Below are positions 10,186-18,236 of a stretch of 64,000 nucleotides of DNA, piece after piece. The notes under the pieces were generated by a model. It saw only the letters and a list, made by a program, of their open reading frames with translations, made no database searches and was not told where the DNA came from. Each line of letters opens with the position of its first letter. Positions within the stretch are counted from its first letter, which is position 1. Made by a program: the position numbers and the translations under genes. Source of the stretch: Rhizobium sp. BK650 (lineage in GTDB: Bacteria > Pseudomonadota > Alphaproteobacteria > Rhizobiales > Rhizobiaceae); NCBI RefSeq assembly GCF_014195325.1, contig NZ_JACIBK010000005.1, positions 124,001 through 188,000 on the forward strand, in the 5' to 3' direction.

Positions 10186-11331
10186 GTGTCTCTCCAAGCC
10201 TGGTCCCATCCCGTCGCAGCCATCACAGATGAAGAACGACTTGGCCGCCTGTCGCGCCTGCGCGAACGTATGCAGTCGCAAGGCATCGCGGCTGTCCTGC
10301 TCGGCCCGACCGAGAGCTTACGCTATTTCACGGGCCTCGTCTGGCATCTGAGCGAACGTCTGCTCGGGGCGATCGTGACTGACGATCGGCTGACCTATAT
10401 CGTACCCGGTTTCGAACGCAGTCGAGTCGAGACCCTGCCGCGGCTGCCGGGTGAGATTGCCATCTGGGAAGAAGAGGAAAGCCCGACAGCACTGGTCTCG
10501 CGACTGATCGGGCCGACAGGCAAACTTGCCATCGACGACGCACTGCCGCTTGCCTTCTACCATGCCTTTGCCGCGCAAGTGGATGCGGCACGCCTCGTCG
10601 ACGCTGGACCTGTCATTCGAGCGTTGCGCGCCATCAAATCGCCAGCGGAAGTCGCGCTGATCCAATATGCGATGGGTATCACGCTGGATATTCACCGCAA
10701 GGTTCGCGCCACGCTGACATCAGGCACGGCCGCTTCGGATGTGGTTCGCTTCATCGACGAGCAGCATCGGGCGGCCGGCGCCGATGGCGGCTCGACCTTC
10801 TGCATCGTGTCCTTCGGTGGCGCGACCGCTCTGCCGCATGGCGCCGATGGCGAGCAGATCCTGCAGGCAGGCGATGTCATCCTCGTCGATACGGGCTGCC
10901 GTCTCGATGGCTACCATTCCGACCTGACGCGTACCTACATGCTGGACGGGGGCAACGCCGAATTTGAACGGGCATGGACGATCGAGCGCGAGGGTCAGCA
11001 GGCCGTTTTCGATGCGGCAAGACTCGGTGCGCCCTGCGAAAGCCTTGATGCTGCAGCCCGAAACAGTTTTGCACGGCACGGCCTCGGCCCGGACTACCGC
11101 CTGCCCGGCCTACCACATCGCGCCGGCCACGGTCTCGGCCTCGAAATCCACGAGGCGCCCTATATCGTGCGCGGCAACACCACTCCCCTGGCACCGGGCA
11201 TGTGCTTCTCGAACGAACCGATGATCGTTTTCCCCGGCACATTCGGCGTTCGCCTTGAAGATCATATCTACATGGCCGAAGACGGCCCGCGCTGGTTTAC
11301 GACGCCGGCTGCGAACCCGTGCGCAGTCTAA
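10186..11331 (+). CDS. M24 family Xaa-Pro aminopeptidase/dipeptidase
   Basis: Metallopeptidase of 381 residues with a creatinase-like N-terminal domain (about 1-145) and a pita-bread catalytic domain. All five metal ligands are present: D235 in LVDTG, D246 in HSDLTR, H315 in AGHGLGLEIHE, E344 in FSNEP and E358 in RLEDH. The start is GTG at 10186. It is divergent from the broken iminopeptidase gene, about 100 bases away. Members of the family remove residues N-terminal to proline. Next to a GH127 operon, it could process proline/hydroxyproline peptides left after deglycosylation; that link is inference. Confidence 0.9.
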   Translation: MSLQAWSHPVAAITDEERLGRLSRLRERMQSQGIAAVLLGPTESLRYFTGLVWHLSERLLGAIVTDDRLTYIVPGFERSRVETLPRLPGEIAIWEEEESPTALVSRLIGPTGKLAIDDALPLAFYHAFAAQVDAARLVDAGPVIRALRAIKSPAEVALIQYAMGITLDIHRKVRATLTSGTAASDVVRFIDEQHRAAGADGGSTFCIVSFGGATALPHGADGEQILQAGDVILVDTGCRLDGYHSDLTRTYMLDGGNAEFERAWTIEREGQQAVFDAARLGAPCESLDAAARNSFARHGLGPDYRLPGLPHRAGHGLGLEIHEAPYIVRGNTTPLAPGMCFSNEPMIVFPGTFGVRLEDHIYMAEDGPRWFTTPAANPCAV

Positions 11332-11607
11332 GTCCCATTCCGCACACAGGCGAAAAGCCTATCCATACCGGCCGGATCGCCCTGATTTGCAGCCATCAGG
11401 TCGAGCCGCTCGTTTTTGATAAGGCCTCTGCCGATTGAAAATCTTGCTGACACATTTTGTCATCGCTGCAGCGTAACAGGCTAACTTGCGGACGAATTGT
11501 CGCGGATGGAGGCTAAGAGCTTCCGACACTGCGGGGCGGCCACATGCGCGGGCAGAAGATAAGGCCGTCGCATCGGCAGACCAGACGGATCTACGATGGA
11601 GCAGAGA

Positions 11608-12792
11608 ATGTGGCTGAGTGATTTCGAGGTCGTGCTGCGCGATAGGGTCATCCCTCGCGGCGCAGTTAGGATCGAAGACAGCATAATCGCAGAAATCAGC
11701 GAACAGCCGGTGGCCTACGCCGACATCAACGGCGACGGTAGGCTGCTGCTGCCCGGTTTTATCGACATTCATGGAGACATGATCGAGCGCGAGATCGAAC
11801 CGAGGCTGAATGTGCGCTTTCCCTTCGAACTCGGCCTCTTCGAACTCGACAAGAAACTCGCCGGCAATGGCATCACCACCGCCTTTGCGGCGCTTTCCTT
11901 CCACGGTAACACCGGCTACGGCAACGTCCGCTCGGAAGAGCATTCGCGTTCGATTATCGAGACCCTGATTCATCTCCGCAAAAATGATCTTCTTGTCGAC
12001 CACAGGATCCATGCGCGCTTCGAAATCACCTTCACCCATGCCCGCGCGGTGATCGAAGATCTTCTGCGGGCCGGCGCCCTCGACCTCGTGTCGCTGATGG
12101 ACCACACGCCAGGACAGGGCCAGTATCGCGATGTCGAGCGCCACATCGAGACGATTGCCCGCAACAACAAAATCACGCTTGAACAGGCCGCCCGTCGCGT
12201 TCGAGAGCGCATCGAATATCGGGCCAAAAACAACGATGCGGTCGACAATCTGGAGGCAATTGCCGCCACCGCGCGCAATCATGGCGTCATCATCGCCTCC
12301 CACGATGATGACAGCATCGAGAAAGTCGCGATCGTCGAGGGACTGGGTGCCCGCATCAGCGAATTTCCAGTGACGATGGCGGCGGCGCAGGAAGCTCGCA
12401 AGCTCGGACTGGCAACGGCAATGGGGGCGCCGAACGCGCTTCGCGGCCTGTCCTATTCGGGAAATCTTTCTGCCCGACAGGCCTATGAGTTCGGTGTCCT
12501 CGACATTCTCGCGAGCGACTACCACCCCGCCGCCATGCTGCCGGCCGCAATCGCGCTTGCAGAAGCCGGATCGGGCGGGCTGCCGGCATCTGTGGCGCTC
12601 GTCAGCGCCAACCCAGCGACGGCGCTCGGGCTTACAGATCGTGGCGCGATCGACGTTGGCCTGCGTGCCGATCTTGTCATCGCGGAACGCGGTCGTCTGC
12701 CACGACTGAGGGCAACCTTCTGCCGCGGAAAACTGGTCTACTCGGATGGAACGGTTCCGGGATTGTTGGCACCATACGCGATCTCATGCTGA
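11608..12792 (+). CDS. phnM: PhnM-like amidohydrolase (alpha-D-ribose 1-methylphosphonate 5-triphosphate diphosphatase family)
   Basis: About 394 residues of the amidohydrolase superfamily. The metal-binding PGFIDIHGDMIER signature, the SLMDHTPGQGQ segment and the HDDDS strand match PhnM of the C-P lyase pathway, which removes pyrophosphate from the ribose triphosphate intermediate. ATG 11608 is preferred because GGAG precedes it by six bases; an in-frame ATG at 11596 lacks such a site. No other phn gene is nearby, so this is a stand-alone paralog and may act on another phosphorylated substrate. The 276 bases upstream hold no recognisable gene. Confidence 0.85.
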   Translation: MWLSDFEVVLRDRVIPRGAVRIEDSIIAEISEQPVAYADINGDGRLLLPGFIDIHGDMIEREIEPRLNVRFPFELGLFELDKKLAGNGITTAFAALSFHGNTGYGNVRSEEHSRSIIETLIHLRKNDLLVDHRIHARFEITFTHARAVIEDLLRAGALDLVSLMDHTPGQGQYRDVERHIETIARNNKITLEQAARRVRERIEYRAKNNDAVDNLEAIAATARNHGVIIASHDDDSIEKVAIVEGLGARISEFPVTMAAAQEARKLGLATAMGAPNALRGLSYSGNLSARQAYEFGVLDILASDYHPAAMLPAAIALAEAGSGGLPASVALVSANPATALGLTDRGAIDVGLRADLVIAERGRLPRLRATFCRGKLVYSDGTVPGLLAPYAISC

Positions 12793-12957
12793 AAGCCCTC
12801 ATCGCATTCGCGCAGCATTGCGTCGCGTCTCTTGAAAGATAAGCCCGCAAGCCTCACCTGATATCTCCATTGTTCACCTGTCGAACTGACAGCCCTTTGC
12901 CATCAGCAGTCGCTGCCGTTCCTCAACGTCGACGCTTCACGCGTCGGAGGAGATTTC

Positions 12958-13917
12958 ATGGGATTCATTGATCGTAACATTCAGCCGTCGTCGGAGACCG
13001 AGCTGCTGGATGCCTATTCCGAAACGGTGTCTGGCGCCGTCGATATGGTCGGCCCGGCGGTCAGCCGCATCGAACGCATCGGCGGACGGACGGGGCACGG
13101 CTCCGGCTTTGCCATCTCGCCCGATGGCCTCGTCGTTACCAACAATCATGTCGTCGGCGAGGCAAGAGCCGTCACCATCAAAACGCCAGATGGAGCTGTC
13201 GTCGAAGGCCGGGTGCTTGGCCGCGATGAAGACACCGACCTTGCCCTGATCCGGGCCAATGACTGGTCCGGCGCCTGGGCTCAGCTTGCCGACTCCAAGA
13301 AGTTGAAGCGCGGGCATATCGCTGTTGCGATCGGCAACCCGCTGGGCTTCGAATGGACTGTCACGGCCGGCGTGGTTTCCGCACTCGGACGCTCGATGCG
13401 CGCTGCCAGCGGACGGCTGATGGAAGACATCATCCAGACGGATGCAGCACTTAATCCCGGCAATTCGGGCGGTCCGCTCGTCTCTTCGACCGGCGAGGTC
13501 ATCGGCGTCAATACCGCCGTCATCCAGGGTGCTCAGAGCATTGCCTTTGCGGTCGCCTCAAATACCGCCAAACATGTCGTCTCGGAAATCCTGCGTTTTG
13601 GCGAAGTCCGCCGCGGATATATCGGCATTGCCGCCGATACGGTCGACCTGCATCGACGCATTGCCCTCGAGGCCGGCGTTCCGCAGCGGACGACGGTGCG
13701 CCTGCGCCGCGTCGAAGACGCCGGTCCTGCCGCGAAAGCCGGTCTTCGCGAGGGCGATTATCTGCTCGCTATCGGCGGTCAACCGGTGTCGGGAATTGAC
13801 GATGTCGTCCGGCTCCTGGACGGGTCTACGATCGATGTCGACGTCGACGTGCTGATCTTCTCTGTCGCGGGCCGGATCGAACAACGCACCGTTCGCCCCG
13901 CGAAAAGACTACATTAG
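12958..13917 (+). CDS. HtrA/DegP-like serine protease with one PDZ domain
   Basis: Trypsin-fold protease of 319 residues. The catalytic triad is complete: H64 in TNNHVV, D94 in DTDLAL and S170 in NPGNSGGPL. A single PDZ domain covers about residues 225-305 (AGPAAKAGLREGDYLLAIGG). Unlike classical DegP there is no signal peptide or membrane anchor, so it is probably cytoplasmic or needs a different export route. ATG 12958 follows GGAGGAGATTTC. Its substrates are unknown. Confidence 0.9.
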   Translation: MGFIDRNIQPSSETELLDAYSETVSGAVDMVGPAVSRIERIGGRTGHGSGFAISPDGLVVTNNHVVGEARAVTIKTPDGAVVEGRVLGRDEDTDLALIRANDWSGAWAQLADSKKLKRGHIAVAIGNPLGFEWTVTAGVVSALGRSMRAASGRLMEDIIQTDAALNPGNSGGPLVSSTGEVIGVNTAVIQGAQSIAFAVASNTAKHVVSEILRFGEVRRGYIGIAADTVDLHRRIALEAGVPQRTTVRLRRVEDAGPAAKAGLREGDYLLAIGGQPVSGIDDVVRLLDGSTIDVDVDVLIFSVAGRIEQRTVRPAKRLH

Positions 13918-13942
13918 CATCAGCCGTCGCCAGATAGAGAAG

Positions 13943-13970
13943 AGAACGAAGTGGTGCTTGCCTTCGTTCT
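13943..13970. terminator. Hairpin between convergent genes
   Basis: AGAACGAAG (13943-13951) and CTTCGTTCT (13962-13970) form a perfect 9-bp stem with a 10-base loop. It lies between the protease stop (13917) and the stop of the convergent dehalogenase gene (13995), where a bidirectional terminator is expected. There is no clear T-tract on either side, so efficiency is uncertain. Confidence 0.5.
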
Positions 13971-13994
13971 TCGGTCGCGGCAATTACCAACTGC

Positions 13995-14888
13995 CTATAC
14001 GACGACACTCCCCGCCTCGATCTCGGCGATGAACTCGGCAACGGTCTCGCCGATGATTTCGGGGTGGTCCTCCTGCAGATAGTGCAGGCCGGTTCCCAGC
14101 TTGATCAGCCGGCAATTGTGAAGACGCTTTGCAAAGTCCTCGGCAACGGCCGGCGGGACAAGAGCGCCGGGATCCCCGGCAAAGAGAAGCTTCGGATAAT
14201 TCGAGAGCGATAAAGCCTCATGCGCCTTTTGGATAGTTGCATAGACATCTGCAGGCTCGCCTGCAATCGGAAGCTCATTTGGGAAGCGCCAGGTCGGCCT
14301 GCGTGACGCCGGGGTCGCGAACGGCGCGCGATAGACGGCCATTTCCCCGTCGCTAAGCTTTCGATGCACCGCTCCCGGCAGCACGCTTTCGACGAAGACA
14401 TTGCCTTCGAGGATGAGTCGCTCGCCTTCTCCCGGAGTGCGGAATTTGCGGAAGATTTCGCGATCGGCACTGTTCTGCAGGAATTCCTCCCAGGTCGGTA
14501 TCGGCCTGATGAACTCCATGAATGCGAGCCCCCGAACGAAATCGGGGCGGCGGGCGGCAAGATGGAGGGCAAGTCCGCTCCCCCAATCCTGGGCAACGAG
14601 ATAGGCGGACTTGATCCCCATCTTTTCGATGAAAGCATCGAGATAACGCACATGGTCTTCGAAGCGGTAGGCGATGTCGGGCTTGCCGGATTGCCCGAAA
14701 CCGACCAGATCGGGAGCAACGCAATGGGCCACATCCGCAACAAGCGGAATGATGTTGCGCCAGATATAGGACGAGGTGGGATTGCCATGCAGAAAGAGGG
14801 CGACGGGGCCATCCGCTCTGCCTGCCTCTCGATAGGCCATTTCAGAATCGAGCACCGGTACGCGCGGCAGACTGACATCATGCATCAT
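13995..14888 (-). CDS. dhaA: Haloalkane dehalogenase, DhaA/LinB-like (subfamily II)
   Basis: Alpha/beta hydrolase of 297 residues that should hydrolyse carbon-halogen bonds to an alcohol and halide. The whole catalytic pentad of subfamily II is readable: nucleophile D101 and halide-binding W102 in AQDWGSGL, the second halide residue N36 in HGNPTSS, acid E125 in AFMEFIRPIPTW, and base H269 in GLHYLQEDHP. ATG 14888 is chosen because AAGGA lies eight bases upstream; it overlaps the end of the TetR gene by 11 bases, so the two are translationally coupled. No signal peptide. The natural substrate is unknown; the family is known from rhizobia as well as pollutant degraders. Confidence 0.92.
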   Translation of the reverse strand: MMHDVSLPRVPVLDSEMAYREAGRADGPVALFLHGNPTSSYIWRNIIPLVADVAHCVAPDLVGFGQSGKPDIAYRFEDHVRYLDAFIEKMGIKSAYLVAQDWGSGLALHLAARRPDFVRGLAFMEFIRPIPTWEEFLQNSADREIFRKFRTPGEGERLILEGNVFVESVLPGAVHRKLSDGEMAVYRAPFATPASRRPTWRFPNELPIAGEPADVYATIQKAHEALSLSNYPKLLFAGDPGALVPPAVAEDFAKRLHNCRLIKLGTGLHYLQEDHPEIIGETVAEFIAEIEAGSVVV

Positions 14889-15477
14889 GAGTGTGATCCT
14901 TGAACACGGTGGCAAAAACGATCTTCTTGAACCGCTCCAGAGGCTGGGCGTCCCGCGACACTTTCATGCGCAGGATCGCGCCTTCCCATGAAGCAAGGAG
15001 GAATTCGGCCAGGTCTTGTGGAGCGATCGCATCGTCGATCTCTCCGGAAGCCTGTCCTTCGGCAATACAAGCCGTAAATGGCGCACTCCATTCGCCAAAA
15101 ATTTCTGAGAGCCGCGTGCGCAGCAGCTCGCTTTGCGGCGCTGCCTCGAGGCTAAGATCGCCGATGAGGCAGCCGCGGCTGAAGCCATCGGCCGCAAGAC
15201 GGCCAATGATGATATCGAGGTATTTTTCGATGCGCTGGCGGGGCGTCAGCCCCCTATCGCCCAATGCCTTCTCGATGGCGCACTGAAGATCCTGAAAGTA
15301 GAGATCCAGCACCTGTCGCGCGAACTCTTCTTTCGAGCGGAAGTGGTTTGTGAAGGAGCCCTGCGGTACGCCCGCTTCGGCGACGATGTCGCGGACACCC
15401 GCGCCAATATAGCCCTTGCGGAACATGACCTTTCGGCCGGCTTCGAGAATTGTGTTTCGGTGCGAGTGTTTTGCCAT
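14878..15477 (-). CDS. TetR-family transcriptional regulator
   Basis: 199 residues. The N-terminal helix-turn-helix reads GYIGAGVRDIVAEAGVPQGSFTNHF, followed by a C-terminal ligand domain of the type found in NemR/AcrR-like regulators. It overlaps the haloalkane dehalogenase gene by 11 bases and precedes it on the same strand, so it probably controls its own operon in response to a substrate or toxic electrophile. Specific operator sequences were not identified. Confidence 0.92.
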   Translation of the reverse strand: MAKHSHRNTILEAGRKVMFRKGYIGAGVRDIVAEAGVPQGSFTNHFRSKEEFARQVLDLYFQDLQCAIEKALGDRGLTPRQRIEKYLDIIIGRLAADGFSRGCLIGDLSLEAAPQSELLRTRLSEIFGEWSAPFTACIAEGQASGEIDDAIAPQDLAEFLLASWEGAILRMKVSRDAQPLERFKKIVFATVFKDHTHDA

Positions 15478-15529
15478 ATCGATGGAATACGTACGACCGT
15501 ATTATTGTCAATACAGGAATGAGAGTGAA

Positions 15530-15640
15530 ACCCCGGTTTTCGATTCCGCTACGGGTGCGGTCGAATGCGCGATGGCGATCCAGAGCGAACTGGCGCGCCG
15601 CGAGCCGGAAAAGGCCCCCGCCGCTTCGGCTCCAGCTGCA
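15530..15640 (+). pseudogene. Remnant of a class III adenylate/guanylate cyclase domain
   Basis: In one frame this reads FDSATGAVECAMAIQSELARRE. That matches the helix after the second catalytic Asp in cyclase domains, where the usual form is a SAVDAV-CA-EIQ-ALAERN pattern. Nothing upstream or downstream in any frame supplies the rest of the domain, so this is a decayed fragment. It is not a copy of the cyclase encoded at 18237-21401, whose equivalent helix reads NDAERAVNLAFDIV. It lies at the left edge of a gene block that looks acquired. Confidence 0.5.
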
Positions 15641-16322
15641 GAAAATAGGCCGAGCAGAATTTTTGGCTCGACAGGGATCATCGCCGAAGCCGTAGGCGCC
15701 GCTTTAATGAATATCGCGCGAGTGCGCGAACCAGGAAACCTCGCGGCAACCTCTTTCGCTTTCACCCATTCACCACCCGCCTTATCGAGGAGCCGTCCGC
15801 CAACGTCAGAAATGCTACGCTGCGAAAATAGGTGAGAACGTCATTGTGAAATACAGGCCATCGGTGCTGGATGCCCCGACCCTATTGCGCGATCATCAAC
15901 AATTGGTTCTATGTTGAATTCACGTGGTAAAGTTTGAGACCACGCCCGCCGCAAAAATAGCGTCCGGCTGGAGGATCCGTATAAGGCGCACTTGCTAAAA
16001 AGTAGTCCGTTATTTCACAAGCTCAATAAAAGTATCTAGTAGAGCCATATGTATGGGCGACGACGGTCTTAGCAGATAAAACTAATCTTTTCGTTTGAAC
16101 GCAGGCTAGACATTCCAATGCCTGCTATCGGTCAAATACGGATTTCAATTTTATCTGGCAACACAGCGGATGCGCTGAACGAGCGTTGTATTTCTTTCGG
16201 AATTACTCGTTGAAATTGTTGAGGCGTATGGTATTATTGCTATTCTTATATTGGGCAGTAAAACCTGCGGTTTTTATTCTGAATAAGGTGCGAGAATGTA
16301 ACTTTTGGAGAGGATATCCGCC
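15641..16322. other. Long AT-richer intergenic stretch, no gene recognised
   Basis: Nearly 700 bases with visibly lower GC than the flanks and no convincing coding frame. It precedes the metalloprotease gene and presumably holds its promoter. No tRNA, integrase or terminal repeat was found that would mark an insertion end. Confidence 0.5.
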
Positions 16323-17825
16323 ATGGTTCAAGCCCTCGTAAAATCCAGGAAAGCTCCGACGAAGCCGGCAAGTACCGCCGGAAAGACCAAGACCTCCGAA
16401 AAAAATAAGCCGTTTCCTCAGGCGTCCTTGACGGTCAACTCGTGGGAGGACGATCCAGAATCGGGTGTCCCGCTCACTGCCCCGGCCCCGGATCTCGCCA
16501 AGACACCACTCGCCTTTACTTTCCCGAACCCAGCCCCAAAGCCGGACACCTACCCGCCCGGTACGTCGCAGTTCCGCTACTGGACTGCAGCCGTCGCTCT
16601 TCGGCGCGGTGCCGATTACTGGGCAAGGCGCGTGCCGCTCAAGAGGTGGCAGGCCGGATCGAGCCTCAAGGTAATTCTCGATCTCGGTGAGGACCTCAAT
16701 GCCTACTACAACCGCACCGCGCTAGTCTTCTTCCACGGGCCCTCCCCGACAGGCACGATTTATTCCGGGGAAAGTCCCGACGTCGCATGCCACGAGTTGG
16801 GACACGCTGTGCTTGACGCCTTTAAGCCCGAGTTGTGGGGCGCTGCAAGCCAGGAAGTCGCGGCATTCCACGAGTCGTTTGGCGACATCAGCGCCATTAT
16901 GTCGGCGATCCAGCTTCCTTCGCTTCGGAACGCGATCCTCACCGCGACGGGCGGCAGGTTCTACCAGAACTCGCGGCTCTCGCGTCTGGCTGAGCAGCTT
17001 GGAAACGCCATCCGGGCAAGCGAGCCCGGCTCGGTCGACCCGGACTGCCTGCGTAACGCCGTAAACTCGTTCACCTATCAGGATCCGGCGACGCTGCCTA
17101 GCCGCGCGCCCGCTGTCCAGCTCTCGTCGGAGCCGCATTCGTTTTCGCGGCTCTTCACCGGCGCCTTTTTCGAAATCCTCGGAGCCTCTCTCGCCGCCAA
17201 GGCGGCCAAACCCAAGCAGCCGAACGAGCAGGAACTCCTTTCCGTAGCCAACGATCTGGCGGGGTTCTTGGTGGAAGCCGTGAAGAGTTCATCGGTCGTC
17301 GCGAACTGGTATGCGCAGGTGGCAGCTGCCATGGTCGTCGCAGCAGGCTCGGACGCGATCTATACATCGTGCATCAAGGGTGTTTTCGTTAGGCGCGGGA
17401 TCCTATCACTTCACTCTGCCGCTTCCCTGCCGGACGTTGCGCAGGTCGCGGCGCTCGCCGCGGTGCAGAAGGCGACGCCGGCGTTGGAGAGCCTGCCAAC
17501 AATAGGGCTCTCCGCGCCTCACTACGGCCTTGACGGCATGCTGTTCGTCGAGGCAGCGGTGCAGCCGCGTCAATATCTCGTCACATCCGCCGCCACCGAC
17601 GCGACCCCCGCCACCGCTCCGAGCGGATCGGCGGCGGCCATGGCGTTCGTCGACGACCTCTTCACACGAGGTCGTATCGACTACGGCGAAGTGGTTCCCG
17701 AGAAATATCGCCTCGGCGACGGCGGGCGTCTCAAGACGCACGCGCTGGTCAAGGTCGACGGCGGTGCGCGTCTTCAGCGGCGGCTATTCGACTGCGGCCT
17801 CTGCGCCTACGGGCTTGGCCATTGA
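16323..17825 (+). CDS. Gluzincin-type (thermolysin-like) zinc metalloprotease
   Basis: About 500 residues. The zinc motif HELGH is at residues 157-161. The third ligand and its partner are in HESFGDISA (E184, D188), matching the E-x3-D helix of thermolysin-like enzymes. A later SEPHSFSRLFTGAFFEI (H272) resembles the segment holding the transition-state histidine of M4 enzymes. The first 60 residues are Lys/Pro/Ser-rich with no signal peptide, so the protein may be cytoplasmic or exported by another route. ATG 16323 has GGAGAGG nine bases upstream. It differs enough from standard M4 that family membership is likely but not certain. The substrate is unknown. Confidence 0.75.
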   Translation: MVQALVKSRKAPTKPASTAGKTKTSEKNKPFPQASLTVNSWEDDPESGVPLTAPAPDLAKTPLAFTFPNPAPKPDTYPPGTSQFRYWTAAVALRRGADYWARRVPLKRWQAGSSLKVILDLGEDLNAYYNRTALVFFHGPSPTGTIYSGESPDVACHELGHAVLDAFKPELWGAASQEVAAFHESFGDISAIMSAIQLPSLRNAILTATGGRFYQNSRLSRLAEQLGNAIRASEPGSVDPDCLRNAVNSFTYQDPATLPSRAPAVQLSSEPHSFSRLFTGAFFEILGASLAAKAAKPKQPNEQELLSVANDLAGFLVEAVKSSSVVANWYAQVAAAMVVAAGSDAIYTSCIKGVFVRRGILSLHSAASLPDVAQVAALAAVQKATPALESLPTIGLSAPHYGLDGMLFVEAAVQPRQYLVTSAATDATPATAPSGSAAAMAFVDDLFTRGRIDYGEVVPEKYRLGDGGRLKTHALVKVDGGARLQRRLFDCGLCAYGLGH

Positions 17826-17842
17826 AACAGGAGGTCAGCGGC

Positions 17843-18046
17843 TTGGCGAAAAAGCAGCCCGACCCGCAAGCCATCGTCCCGACGGACGAAAGCTCGAAGG
17901 CCTTCGTCCGCGCACTCGTTGAGCGAGGCCAGGCGGTCGTCCTTCCCCCCGACGGGAAGCTTCCGCCGGGGGCGACGCATGTTATCATCGGCACGACCCC
18001 GGAGGGACTACCGATCGTTAAACGGGTGCGCTTCAGTGCCTCCTAG
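17843..18046 (+). CDS. Small protein coupled to the metalloprotease gene
   Basis: About 67 residues from TTG 17843, which has a perfect AGGAGG eight bases upstream; a TTG at 17822, overlapping the protease stop, would add seven residues. The protein is soluble, with a helix-forming SSKAFVRALVERG and a Pro/Gly-rich strand region PDGKLPPGATHVIIG. No known family recognised. Its tight spacing to the protease suggests a partner, for example an inhibitor or chaperone, as small inhibitors are encoded beside some other thermolysin-like proteases. That role is a guess from position only. Confidence 0.7.
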   Translation: MAKKQPDPQAIVPTDESSKAFVRALVERGQAVVLPPDGKLPPGATHVIIGTTPEGLPIVKRVRFSAS

Positions 18047-18236
18047 CCGTGCTTCTGGTCGCAACTCCTCGGATCCTCAGGCTCACGGGCGACTAAACCG
18101 GAAGGGCTGTTGGGTGTCCCCGACAGCGCGCCGCCCAGGACTTCCCCGCAACTCCACATTTCTGGAACGGCATGGGGTGGACGCAATGTCGGTCACCGCG
18201 GGTGCGACCACCTACGTAGCAAGACTGTGTTTCTCG

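Noticed and set aside
11359..12525. 388-codon minus-strand frame
   Set aside because: Antisense to the PhnM-like gene, which has clear metal-binding motifs.
15641..16322. Insertion-sequence or integrase end at the island edge
   Set aside because: No transposase, terminal inverted repeat, tRNA or direct repeat could be found in this spacer.
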